Positions 21,674 through 32,761 of a stretch of DNA of 64,000 nucleotides are shown piece by piece. The translations under genes were made by a program, and so were the position numbers. The notes below the pieces were generated by a model. That model had not been told where the DNA came from. It did no database searches and saw nothing but the letters and a program-made list of their open reading frames with translations. This DNA comes from Senecio squalidus (Eukaryota; Streptophyta; Magnoliopsida; Asterales; Asteraceae). Position 1 is the stretch's first letter, and each line of letters begins with the position of its first letter. Where the stretch lies: the NCBI GenBank assembly GCA_910822075.1, contig CAJVGC010000589.1, positions 7,944,357 to 8,008,356 on the forward strand, given 5' to 3'.

Positions 21674-22697
21674 ATCCTCCCTTGCAAGTTCTTCCTGATT
21701 CAGGATTCGAGCAACAAATACTTAATAACTTGTAAAAATTCCCTATACAGAATCTCCTTATCTCCTAACCCATTAGCTTCAGAATTTACAGAAGGTGAAT
21801 GATACACATTTGATTCAACATTCTGACTTGAATATCCTCCATAACCAGTTCTATTATAACCAGCAGAGGAAGGATTTGATGGACAACAGTTTCCAGATTG
21901 ATAAATTTCATATGAATGAGGTTGAGGTTGAGGTGGATTAGGATAGTAAGTTGAATTCACGGAAGTCTAAGCTTTTAAATCTCATCCATATGAATTTCCA
22001 GTTTGCTTCTTCTCATCAACTACATATCAACTTCATATGACTATAGAATTCCAATCATCTCTACCAGGGTCATTGCATTCAAGTTTGAAGTTCTCTTAAT
22101 GATCATCACTTTCACTGACCATTTTCAAGGTAGAGATCCCAAAAACTTCTTGCATACATCACTATCTTTCATTATAACTCCATAACTCTTCAAATTACTC
22201 ACAAGCATTGTATACCTACTGATTTGATCAGATAAACTCTCACCCCTCACATATTCAAACGCTTCATATAACTTCTTCAACATGTCTCTCTTGCTTTCCT
22301 GCAGTTCCAAATTGCCTTCATCTCTTAGTTCCATAACATCGATTAGTTATTTAGTTGTAGCACAGTCCTTGAAGTTTTTTTAAACCTCAGTACGAAGTGC
22401 AAGGATAACACCTCTAAGTGCTCTGAAATCCCTATCAATAAGCTTATTGTCAACTTCAGTATACCTTTATGTATCTACATCTATCATACAAGCTCCACCA
22501 ATTTCTTGTATCATAGGTCGATGAGGACCATTAACAGTTGAACTCCATAGCTGTCGATCATTGTAGTAGACAAAAGCCTTGAATCGAAGCTTCCACATCA
22601 TGAAATTAGATCCTCGTAGAAATTTTGGAGGACTACCACCAGAACATGTCTCGTTATCATAATTAACAACTAGAGCAGCCATAACTATTGCAGACAT
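21674..22697 (-). pseudogene. Host Copia-A gag N-terminal part (broken)
   Basis: Minus-strand gag with ATG at 22,697 (MSAIVMAALVVNYDNE), then PPKFLRGSNFMMWKLRFKAF, capsid remnants (22,334-22,125) and a Pro/Gln/Tyr-rich segment (21,960-21,700). It is colinear with nested gag 20,841-19,840 and is cut by the nested 5' LTR at 21,673; the remainder is at 6,895-5,605. At least three stops lie in the frame. Confidence 0.85.
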
Positions 22698-23025
22698 ATG
22701 ATTTGAGAGATTTGGACTTTAAATCAGATTAACAAACTATAAATCGGATTAACTAGCTAAAACTGAATTGATTTTAGTTCAATCAAATTTGCAGAAATCT
22801 TATCAACTAATCCTTTTCAAAACATACTAACAGACAAAATCACACTTAATACTGATGATTAATACTAAAATACCTTAATAACGACTTTTACCGCCAAATT
22901 TCAAACTTATGAAAACTGAACAATCGTTAATCTTACTGCTGTAATCCTTAAAACTCTTGTAAACACTTCGAATGTAGCTTACAATGTTTTGATAAACAAA
23001 CTGAATCAAACTTGAGTTGATTTCC
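22698..23025 (-). other. 5' leader of host Copia-A
   Basis: Untranslated leader homologous to 20,842-21,166. Non-coding. Confidence 0.8.
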
Positions 23026-23038
23026 AACTCTGATACCA
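23026..23038 (-). other. Primer binding site of host Copia-A
   Basis: The minus strand reads TGGTATCAGAGTT, matching the plant initiator methionine tRNA 3' complement for eleven bases. Confidence 0.88.
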
Positions 23039-23040
23039 CT

Positions 23041-23519
23041 TGTCAAGTCTGATCAATCTTCAAAGCAAACACTCTATGTCTAGATTCACTAACAGTGGCA
23101 GAATCACATGTTAATTATTAAGCTATTGTAATAAGAAAAGTTAAACAATTCAAATTTTCTTTTAAAAGTCTTAAATTGCGGGAAATTTTGTTACATATAT
23201 TTTGTCACTCAATCTCTTACATTTGAACTCCTCTCTTTATAGGCTAAACTATCTATCTATTTCATTATAACAACCCTTATGTTTATTTAAGAACACTTCG
23301 GGTGAACTAATAAATAATACATCATTTAAATTTTGTTCGGGTGAACTTGAACTTAACTCTGGTGAAGGGTTAGTTCATCAGACCTAATGTCTTCATGATA
23401 TTCCTAACTAAGATTTAGTTCGGGTGATGAACAATATTCACCCTAACTAAATTTATAACCTTATACACTTTGAAAAAGATCTTTGGAAGCTTCAGTCATC
23501 ATTCCTTTATGCTCTAACT
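23041..23519 (-). mobile_element. 5' LTR of host Copia-A
   Basis: About 480 bp, homologous throughout to 21,183-21,673 and 196-705. The AGTTCGGGTGA palindrome near 23,411-23,450 is partly decayed on one arm. The outer end is worn (GCTCTAACTA instead of GCTCCAACA) and abuts a gypsy LTR fragment. Confidence 0.82.
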
Positions 23520-25376
23520 AAATTTTCATCGAAATCCTTCTTTTCTTATTAATCTTGTTAGAGATTTCTAACATGTTTCTTTTGTGTGAATTACAAGGTG
23601 ATTCCTTCCACTTTCATCTCTCATAATCAAGATTTCGGGTACCACCTTGGAAACTCATACATTTCGAGTTTTGGTAGGTGAAATATTCCACCGATTTTTT
23701 CTACTTTTCCTATTCTAAACTCTCATACTAATGGTGTACTTTTGTGTGTTTGGAGTTGGAATCCTCACCACCACCATCGTTTGGAGTTCACCACGGATTC
23801 TTGTATTCATGACTTTTCCGGCGAGTTTTTGGTGATTTTGCGGAGCTCTACGATACTCTCTAATTAATCCTTTGAATCTCCTTTTCATTTTCTCAGAACT
23901 TACTAATTTCACCTAAGTATGATATAAAATGGTTGAACATGGTTAAAATTGGATGAAAAAATAATTATTAACATATTATACATATTATTTACATATGATA
24001 GGTTATTGATAATTTATAACCTAAAAATGGTATAATATGTATATAAACAAATAAAATGAGTAATTATAAGTAAAAGATATATAAATAGTGAAATTACACA
24101 AAAATTTAATTGTTTTGGACTCTTGGACTATTTGAACTAAAAATATACATATCATGATTATTTAAACTCTTACTAGTATTATTACTTACTATTATATAGA
24201 AACTTATATATATATAACATGTAAATAAACTTATATATTTATATGTACATTCTAGAAATATTAATATTAAGACTAAAATATAAACGTAATGATACTAAAA
24301 CATAAATGTTAAAATTTCATTTTTGGCCACTCACGGCCTACTACGCCGCAGGAGCTAGTTACTGCGACGCAACGACTATGGTCACAAGCTCAATGCGACG
24401 CAGTGAGCCCAAGAACCTAAAATGTTGCATATTTTGAACTAACATAAGTATATATACATATATTATTATACATAAAGTAGTATATATTAAAAAATATACG
24501 GTTTCTGTTCCTAAAACGTAATCGCGATTATACACATGATATTTATTATTATAATACTCACTAAATGTATATACTATCGATAAATATACTTTTCTCAAAA
24601 ATGAAATCGTAATCTTAGATTTTAATAAATATTATATCTTTCGTTAAAATTTTATAAAATCGTTTTCGAACTATTTTTACTCAAAATATTTAAATTCTGC
24701 AAATGTCGAATGTTGATTTTTTAGTTGACTTTGACTCTTTTCGTAAATGTCGACTTTGACTAAAATCAACTATTCCATAACGTTGTTTTTAGCGAAACTT
24801 CGACTAAACTTTGGTACCGGTATTCAATCTTCAATCGATATTTTTGTTAGTCTCGAAATATCATTCCACTCTAATTGTCATTTTGACCCAAAATATCATT
24901 GTCTTTTACTCTACATTTTGACAAGAAATATCGTCTCAACCTACCTCATTTCCGAACTATAAAATTTTTCTCGAACTATGAAATAACGAACGATAATATA
25001 TTGAACTATCTCGAACTATATCAAACCCTATAATTATAACCGGCTAAACCTAATCCTAGAGGTACTCATATTACGCTTTTTATCTAGGGCACTTAGGAAG
25101 TGGCTTCGCACATCGGTTCTATCCCGACACCTCTTTACTGTGAGTTTTTCGTATCCCTTTTTCGCTGTGTTTGGGGTGAAAAGCGTAACTATTATTTCAA
25201 CTATCTTATTTATCTCAATTATATGTGGATCTATTGAGAGATTAATTGCTATAGTTATTTATTATCACCTCGTATATCTGTGTGGTATACCCGCCGCCAA
25301 TCTTATATACCTATTAACTCTTTGAGCCCCCGGTTCGTATATATAGATCTATATGGGCACTTCTAAATAGCGTACA
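23520..25376 (+). mobile_element. Gypsy LTR fragment, Tekay-2-related, both ends missing
   Basis: Landmarks run colinear with the Tekay-2 LTR. The TTGTTAGAGATTTCTAAC segment at about 23,558 matches 33,640-33,660. A GC palindrome pair at 24,363-24,402 matches 55,089-55,120. A run of TTGACTTTGACT-type motifs at 24,720-24,780 matches the 30-bp array at 55,567. GGGCACTTAGGAAGTGG near 25,086 matches about 55,960, and ATAGATCTATAT near 25,343 matches about 56,237. Overall divergence is high. It lacks the LTR start and the CCGC...TGTGACA end. No genes are seen. Confidence 0.75.
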
Positions 25377-25992
25377 CCCGACAAGAAATTGTAAGTACTC
25401 AAGGTTTTAGTGAATCATTTCAAGTTACAAGTGGTATGGAATGGTTACGAACCTAGACAAGAGCAACATATGATACCAGCGAAGGGATAAACTCGAACCA
25501 AATTTATTTAAAAAGTTTAATACAATATTTGTCTAATTGTGCAAGTCTATGACTTAACTTCTATGAAGCCTTTACGAGACATTTGAATTATACGATTTTC
25601 TATGAAACCCAATAGCAAACTTTCTACCAATCGATCCCAGACCATATATGATCTTAGGTGGCTAGGTGAACAAGGGGACCCCAAGGGTAAACTGACTCAA
25701 GTGTCAACGGCCACTTATGTGAATTCAAATGGTTATTAACAAACCAATAAAATTTTGAAGAATTGATAAAAGTGTCTCCCATCTGTTAGCGCATCATATG
25801 ACTTATAACATGAATCCACTCTCAACCTTTATTACAACAAACAATTTCGAGTCGTTTAATGGTCAGCTTATTAAATGCTTTAAGACATACATACCACTCT
25901 ACTTAAATCAATAATGAGACGAAAGGCCACAAGACACTGGAATTTAAACTAAGTGAAAAGCAAAAAGTTTCTTCATCTTAGTTCAGTTGTCA
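25377..25992 (-). mobile_element. 3' LTR of Copia-B (lower boundary approximate)
   Basis: On the minus strand the LTR begins TGACAACTGAAC at 25,992, directly after a polypurine tract that follows the pol stop. The other end is not defined, because the partner 5' LTR lies beyond the window; the change to gypsy-LTR-like sequence near 25,376 is used. Non-coding. Confidence 0.6.
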
Positions 25993-26006
25993 AATTCCCC
26001 CCTTCT
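25993..26006 (-). other. Polypurine tract of Copia-B
   Basis: The minus strand reads AAGAAGGGGGGAATT just before the LTR start TGACAAC. It identifies the LTR at 25,992 as the 3' LTR. Confidence 0.8.
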
Positions 26007-26096
26007 TTTTTACATACGGAATGAAATAAACTAAAAATCAAAAAACAATTTGTCGGTTACTCTAAGTTTCACATCCCTATACGTTGGACTTGAGAC

Positions 26097-26760
26097 TCAC
26101 TTATCGAACGATTTTGTAAAACGATCAGCAAGATTGTTTTCAAAAGACACGCGAACTATTTCCATGAGTTTCTTTTCAGCATAGTCTCGGATAAAGTGAT
26201 GCTAAAAGTCTATGTGTCGGGTTTTACTATGTTTTACCGGATTTTTAATTACGGAAACTGCAGCCTCATTATCTATATTAATAGGAGTAAAGGTAAGAGA
26301 TAGACCGTAAGCTAGCAATTGTTGTTGAATCACAATAGATTGGAATTGAGTCCGCTTAATAACCGTAATCTCGAAGTTGTGTGCGTATCCATAGTACTTG
26401 TGAAAGACAAATTGCTGCCGCCACATATTCTGCCTCGGCTGTTGAAATGGAAACACAACTCTGCTTTTTCAAAGTCAAACTTATCAGTTTGTTTCCTACG
26501 AAGTAAGCACCACCCGAAGTGCTTTTCCTGTGTAAATTACAACCTCCATGATACGCGTCATAATAAGCAATAAAATCAAAGCCTGTATTCTTTGGATACC
26601 AAAAACCCAAATCACTAGTACCTTTTAAGTATCGAAAAATTCGTTTTACATCCAAAAAATGAGATACATTTGGGTTTGATTGATATCGGGCACTCATACA
26701 AGTAGCAAACATAATATCCGGACAACTTCTGGTCAAGTACATCAAAGATCCAATCATTCC
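26097..26760 (-). pseudogene. Copia-B RNase H domain (broken)
   Basis: Minus strand, ending at the stop codon 26,099-26,097 after LADRFTKSFDK. It shows PDIMFATCMSARYQSNP, then FRYLKGTSDLGFWYPK, then STSGGAYFVGNKLISL, then SVSISTAEAEYVAAA, and the conserved KHSKTRHIDFRHHFIRDY end. The RNase H domain removes element RNA during reverse transcription. A frame change occurs within 26,356-26,456, and more stops separate it from RT. Confidence 0.9.
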
Positions 26761-27745
26761 TCAATATAACGTTACATCCGTTGATAATCTCATTTTATCA
26801 TCATGTAAGTTTACTCTAGGATCCATTGGTGTGGACATTGGAGAACAATCGACCATTTTTTACTTGTTAAGCATTTCAAAAATATATTTTGATTGATTAA
26901 TGAAAATCCCATCCGGTAATTGTTTGACTTGTAAACCCAAAAAAAGACATTTCGCCCATCATGCTCATTTCAAAACGTTTAGACATTAACGCACAAAACT
27001 GTTTACATAAGTGTTGACTTGTTGACCCGAAAATGATGTCATCGACATAGATTTGTACAAAAATTGCATCTTGACCATTTTTACGACTAAAAAGTGTAGT
27101 ATCGATTGACGCTCTAGTAAAACTTGCATATAAGAGAAAAGACGAAAGTTTTTCATACCATGCTCGAGGCGCTTGTTTCAAACCGTACAACGCCTTCTTT
27201 AGCTTGTAAACATCATTTTTTCGATGTGGATCAACAAATCCTTCTGGTTTTTCAACATAGACTTCTTCCTTTAGATCTCCATTTAGAAAAGAAGTCTTGA
27301 CATCCATTTGATAAACGATGAAATTTTTCGTTGCCGCATATGCAAGAAACATTTGTATCGCCTCAATCCTAGCAACCAGAGCAAATGTCTTATCATAATC
27401 AATTCCTTCTTGTTGAGAATACCCCTTAGCCACTAGTCTCGATTTATTTCGTACCACAACACCATTTTCATCCTTTTAGTTCTTGTGAATCCATTTGACC
27501 CCTACAATCGAACGATCCTTTGGTGGAGAAACCTTTTCCCAAACATCCAAACGCTTGAATTGTTTCAACTCCTCTTGCATCGATTTTATCCAATGTGGAT
27601 CATTAAAAGCCTCCTTGATATTTTTTGGTTCAATCGAGCTTAAGATGATTGAGAAAAGACATTCATTTTCCGTAGCCTTTCTAGTTAGAACTCGATCATT
27701 TACACTTCCAGTGATTTGAGTAAGAGGATGAGATTTCGTCCACAA
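26761..27745 (-). pseudogene. Copia-B reverse transcriptase (broken)
   Basis: Minus-strand RT: EVVGVKWIHKN-type start (27,745-27,476), then VAKGYSQQEGIDYDKTF, MDVKTSFLNGDLKEEVYVEKP, LKKALYGLKQAPRAWYEKLS and the catalytic QIYVDDIIFGST (about 27,060-27,020), with SMMGEMSFF at 26,950. The SMMGEMSFF form is Sirevirus/Maximus-like. A frameshift follows MSFF, and a stop splits the N-terminal part at about 27,475. All catalytic residues in the palm are still visible, so decay is moderate. Confidence 0.9.
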
Positions 27746-29105
27746 CTTGACACGTCGAGTTAATGACGTTGGTTGTTGAAAAATTGGAGTGGTGACAAGT
27801 GGTGTAGAAATCGGAGTGATGGTTTAATTAGAATTTAGAGTTGAAGGTTCTTCGGTTTCATCGTCTTAAACATTTGAAGACGCTTGTGAACATGTGATAA
27901 ATCTGGTTAATCATTGTTCGAGGATTCTTCAATGAAGGTTTCTTGTTGTTCATGTGAGGTTTCTTGTTGTTCATTCAAACTCAATATTTCATTCGATGTA
28001 GTTGTCGAGAAAGGATTTCGTGAACGACGTGAGTCTTCATCATTGAAGTAGTACAAAGTGCCGAAAAATGTTTCGAGATTGGTGGAGAAGTATTCACTTG
28101 ATTTTCCAAAGTGAAATAATCTGAAGTCATTGTGCTAAACTCATCAAATGACACATTTACACTTTCCACAATCACCTTTGTCCGAATATTGTATACACGA
28201 AACGCCTTTGACTCCAAAGAATATCCGACAAACACCGCTTTATCAGCCTTATCATCAAATTTTCTCAATTGGTCTTTATCGTTCAACGCAAAGCACTTGC
28301 CCCAAAAGACATGTAAATATTTGAGATTTGGAGGACGACCATTCATTAATTCATATGGAGTGATGATGACTCGTTTGTTGATTGTTGATCGATTTTGAGT
28401 AAAGCAAGCGGTGGAAATTTCCTCGACCTAAAATGAAATAGATAATTTGGAGTAAGAAAGCATCGTTCTTGCAGCCTCCACTAGTGTCGCATTACGTCTT
28501 TCAATGACTCAATTTTGTTATCGAGTTCGAGCCGCCGAATATTGATGTGTGATTCCCACCTGTGCTAAAAAATCATTGAGATTGTGATTTTTAAATTCCG
28601 TTCCATTTTCCGAACGAATAGTCTTCACACAATGCTCAGAATGAAATTGCTTGTTCTTGATGAAGGAAATCACAATGTCCGAAGCTTCCGACTTCGAATG
28701 AAGAAAATATACCCAAGTGAAACGAGAAAAGTCGTCGACAGTCACAAGAACATATTTCTTCTTACTTCGACTCTCCACTTTCATAGGCCCGCAGAAATCC
28801 ATGATGATTAGTTGAAGGACATGTGTTGTATCCCAAACTTGCTTTGAAGAGTGTGATGTTTTTGTCAACTTTCCTTTTTCACAAGCATCACAAAGTTGAT
28901 CGTTGACGAACATGAGTTTAGGAAGTCCGGTGACTAAACCATTAACTGCAAGCTTCGTGATGTTGTTGTTGAAATTCAGATGAGAAATTATTCGATGCCA
29001 TAACCACGTATCTTGAGAATCGTCTTGAGATAAAAGACACACGGTTTTGTCGGTTTTATACTGATTCATGTTGATTATGTAGAGATTTGTCTTTCTTAAT
29101 TCCAT
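27746..29105 (-). pseudogene. Copia-B integrase and integrase-RT linker (broken)
   Basis: The minus-strand integrase core is 29,105-28,518. It has the HHCC zinc region (WHRIISHLNF, then CDACEKGKLTKTSHSS), first catalytic Asp in IMDFCGPM, second in IRSENGTEF (Asn/Asp position altered to Glu-Asn), and Glu near 28,510 in VIERRNAT after two stops. The C-terminal part (28,346-27,981) contains the GKPPxL-like GRPPNLKYLHVFWGKCF and FVGYSLESKAFRVYN. The remaining linker (27,980-27,746) is acidic and frame-broken. Integrase inserts the DNA copy into the chromosome. Confidence 0.88.
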
Positions 29106-29420
29106 TATCAGATTCTTCCCTTCATAATCACGAACCGCACAAACCGTTTTCTAAAAATTCACCTCAAGATCTTTATCACAAAATGCCCAATCCTGAATAA
29201 ATTGAGATGCAAATCCCGTACATACGCAACATCCTTGATTGTAATCTTTTCGTACTTCAAATCCCCAATTCCTTCAATCGTTCCAAAATGATGATTCCCA
29301 AAAAGTATTGTGCCCATGTATTTCTTCGCAAAGTTTGTCAATATATTCTCTCTCCCGGTCATGTGTTTTGAACAACCCCAATCCAAATACCACACATGAC
29401 GGGTCTGCACAATACAATTA
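29106..29420 (-). pseudogene. Copia-B protease (active site mutated)
   Basis: The minus-strand segment 29,410-29,159 carries the copia protease start VWYLDWGCSKHMTG. The family signature is D-S-G-C; here Ser of the catalytic DSG is Trp, so the aspartic protease should be inactive. The downstream IEGIGDLKYEKITIKDVAYV segment fits the family. A stop lies before integrase. Confidence 0.85.
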
Positions 29421-29439
29421 AAAAGATTTAGGTACCCAC

Positions 29440-30116
29440 TTAAAAATGGGTCCTTTTTTTGTTAGCAATTGTAGGATTAAATAATAAATCAACAATTTCA
29501 TTGTATTTAAAGCCAAAGTCAAACATTGTTTTCAAACATCGTTTTACAAGTTTTGAATTAACAAACGACAAATTGTTTTGCATGACATTTCTATTACAAA
29601 TTTTATTTTCAACTTTAAACTCTTGCTTCTTCGGCCCCCCTTTTGTCTTTACTTCATTCTTTTCAATCTTTTGTTTCCAAATGCCCGTTACTTTTTCTTT
29701 CCTTGGCACTGAAAAGTGGAAACGTAATTAGCAATCACTTATGATTGTGTAACTACCCTGTATTGCTTTGAAACTTTGGAAGTCACGTTTGACGGTCTAA
29801 CTACCTTAGTTTGATTTGCAACTTTGGTAGTCACGTTTGACGGTGTAACTACCTTAGTTTGCTTGGAAATTTTAGGAGTTACTTGCTTGGTTTTTGTGAA
29901 AAGATTATCAAATGAAACATCAAAAGTTTCTTCATAATCAAACCATTCATCCATGTCATTTGATTTAAAATCACGTTTAGTTTCCAAATTTTTAGTGTCT
30001 TGTTTATTCTTAACTTTTTGAAATTTGACATGTTTTGGAGATTTACATGTTAAATTTGTCTTTACCGAATCTTTCGTTTTGATTGAACTTTTAAACGAAC
30101 CATTTTCCACTGATTT
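29440..30116 (-). pseudogene. Copia-B gag-protease linker, basic repeat region (unit 1)
   Basis: Minus-strand Lys/Thr/Val-rich linker. Segment 30,110-29,739 has repeated KQTKVVTPSNVT-type peptides (about 15 residues, three copies near 29,745-29,880). Segment 29,709-29,440 is Lys-rich (MPRKEKVTGIWKQKI). No enzymatic motif. The same region recurs in units 2 and 3. The stop at the boundary with the next segment is shared by all units, so it predates the triplication. Confidence 0.7.
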
Positions 30117-31338
30117 TTACGTGGAATGAATCTTTGGAGATGGAGTTTTAAAAATTTTATCATTAGAAATAATTGGTTTAGACACATTTAGTAAATTAAT
30201 TTGTTTTTGCAAAAGATCAATGGTTTGTTCTTTATCATTTAACGCCTTTTGATAAAACATTACTTTTCGATCAAATTGTGTTTTCGGGACGTGAGCATCG
30301 AGGACGTTGGCACATTTGAAATGGACTTGACATGTTCTTGTAGAATGCATACCCTTGTCCACAATTTCCCATACTCCAATTTTTCGTTTGCAAGCAATTT
30401 CACATTTGTGTTTGCTTTTCTCTTAAGTTGAAAATTTTTCAATTCAATCGTTTCAAAATGAGTTTCGTATTTTTCCATAAAAATTGTTCTTTCCAATTCA
30501 TTTGAAATTGTTATGTCAAAAATATAAGCTGGCAACTCTTCTAAATGTTGTTCGAGAATCAACGTTGGTGAATAATATAACACTTTTGAAAGTTGTAAAC
30601 TCACATTTTGTTGATTGGAAAACGTAGGAATCGCATTTGTGGATTTCAAATCATTTGTTGAGGTTTGTATGTGTTAGGAGAATCTTGTTCAAAATATTTA
30701 TTATTTGTTCCATAATACTCAAAACTTGTTTGACATTTGTTCCCCCGTTTTCTCTCTGCATCCTCACAAGAATTTTCTTCCGAAATTTCTTCCTTTGAAG
30801 CATTAGTAAAACCTAACATATCAATGTTTGCTCCTAATTTGATTAAATCAAAATTGTAGAGAGAGAAACACTTTGATATAGCTCGTTTAAGCAATTTCGG
30901 ATTTTCAACAAATATGTTTTCATCAAAACCAAGACCATCTTTTTTATGTAAAAGTTTAATTGTTTGGGTCATGTTTAAATGAATCATTTGGCCCGTTTGT
31001 CCTCGTTTGACAAATTCCAATTCTAAATCTTTCAATTTTGAACATAATTCGAAATTTTCTTTGGAAATACGTTCAACTTCACTTTGGTGGAAGCTACTAT
31101 CATTTATCAATTGTTGACATTTGAGAGTCGCTTCACACACACTTTAATTCATATTTTTCTCATTCATCTTTTGACTCAAAACTTCGTCCTCAAGTTGTTT
31201 AATGTGACTTTTCGAGCTTGAAAATTCAGAAACGTATTTTTGATTCTTTTCAATAAGTTTAGAATTTTTAGTTTCAAGATCTTTAATTGTTTCACGTTTA
31301 GCACGAAGTTTTGACTCAATAAGTCTTATTTGAAAAAT
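30117..31338 (-). pseudogene. Copia-B post-nucleocapsid coiled-coil region (unit 1)
   Basis: Minus-strand segments 31,140-30,646, 30,649-30,260 and 30,362-30,117 are rich in Leu, Lys, Glu and Gln with heptad-like spacing, predicting a long coiled coil (for example SKLKDLELEFVKRGQTG). A long helical region after the CCHC knuckle is a feature of Sirevirus-type gags. Unit 1 has a one-base deletion in the region near 30,297 relative to units 2 and 3 and an extra stop near 31,140. Confidence 0.72.
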
Positions 31339-32761
31339 TCAAGTTTCCATCCTAACCGAATCATAGACATATTGATATACCTCATCTTCGTCAGATTCCT
31401 CGAAGTCAGTATCAGCCATCAACGACATGTGAGCGAAATGGGCACTTGCTTGTTCCTCATTGTCGGAATCGCTCATCCAGTGTGCATCCTCAGTAAGGAA
31501 AGCTTTCACTTTTTCTCCTCCAGATTCTCTTTTCTTCTCAAACAACATCTTCTTTCTGTAATATTCCGAATTCTTTAACACTTTCATCTTACAATATCTA
31601 GCAAAATGCCCCGGCTTCATACACTTGAAACAAATAACCGTACACTTATCCTATGTTTTATCTTTGTTCGACTCATCTTGAGTGATTTGAGTGGTTAATT
31701 GTTGAACTTAATTGTGTGGAGCTCGAGTGTGATTGTATGAAGAACGACCCCGATAATTATTGTTGTTCTGAGATCTTTGAGATGATTGAAACCGTTGACC
31801 ATTAGACCTTCCAAATTTTCGCTTGTGAACCATGTTCGAAAGTAAAGCAATCATTTGAGAAAATTCTTCCTCAGAGTCTTCATCATAATTTACGGTTTGA
31901 TTTCCTTCCATTTCTTCATCTGGGAAAGATACAGAGTATTTGGAAGATGGTTTAATTTTGTGAAGAAACGCCTTTGATTGGGACGGTTTCTCACTCTTTG
32001 AGGATTTCTTCGATATTTCAATAATCTTGTTCAATACGAGTGCTAATGGATCATCTTCCTTCTTTGACTCAGTCTTCATTTCTTCCGTAAGTTCCATAAC
32101 CTTTTCTTCATTTTGCATAAGACATTCAAACACTTCATGAACTGGCGTTGTTTGAATGTTGATGTTTTGCTTCAGATTAGATGCGAAACGTTTCCAAACT
32201 GGTTTTAGCGTATTCATGAAATTCACATTTGCTTCAGGATGAGTCTTTACAAATCCATTTTCCTCAATTCGTTAAGTAACCCACATAAGCGATTTTAGGT
32301 TTGTTCAAGCATTTCACCATCTTGTGCTTTAAATTCTTCAAACTTATACATCGCTCCAATAATCTTAATACTTTGAAACGCTTTACTTCCTTGAAGTTGT
32401 TTGGTTAACTCATCGAACATCTCCTTTGCGGTCTTATGACTATCAATATTCATGAAGATGTCATTTGGAGTGGCATTCATGATGTGTGATCTTGCTAGAC
32501 GATTTGCATTGTGATAATTCTTTTCATCATTCGCCATTTGATTAAATAGATCCGGGTTGTACTATCACTTTCCGTTCCATCTTCATTAATTATCTTCACC
32601 ATTATCTTCACTTGACCATTCTTGATAAATTCTAACATTTTTTCACCCAATTCTTGTCGTTCGATGAAGTCCAAAAACCTTGCTCTCCACTGTTCATAAT
32701 CACCACGAAAAAGAACTGGAGGTCAAGTGTCAGATTCAATTGACATTTGATCTCTTGACGC
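31339..32761 (-). pseudogene. Copia-B gag capsid and nucleocapsid (unit 1)
   Basis: Minus strand. The gag N-terminal segment starts near 32,755 (PPVLFRG then YEQWRARFLDF) and continues through 32,537-32,295 (TAKEMFDELTKQLQG), 32,226-31,708 (NTLKPVWKRFASNL, then VHEVFECLMQNEEKV, then an Asn/Arg-rich RNA-binding-like stretch) and 31,620-31,339 with CCHC knuckle CFKCMKPGHFARYC. It is cut at 32,761 by the LTR piece, so true gag codon 1 is not in this unit. At least two stops are shared by all units. Confidence 0.85.
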
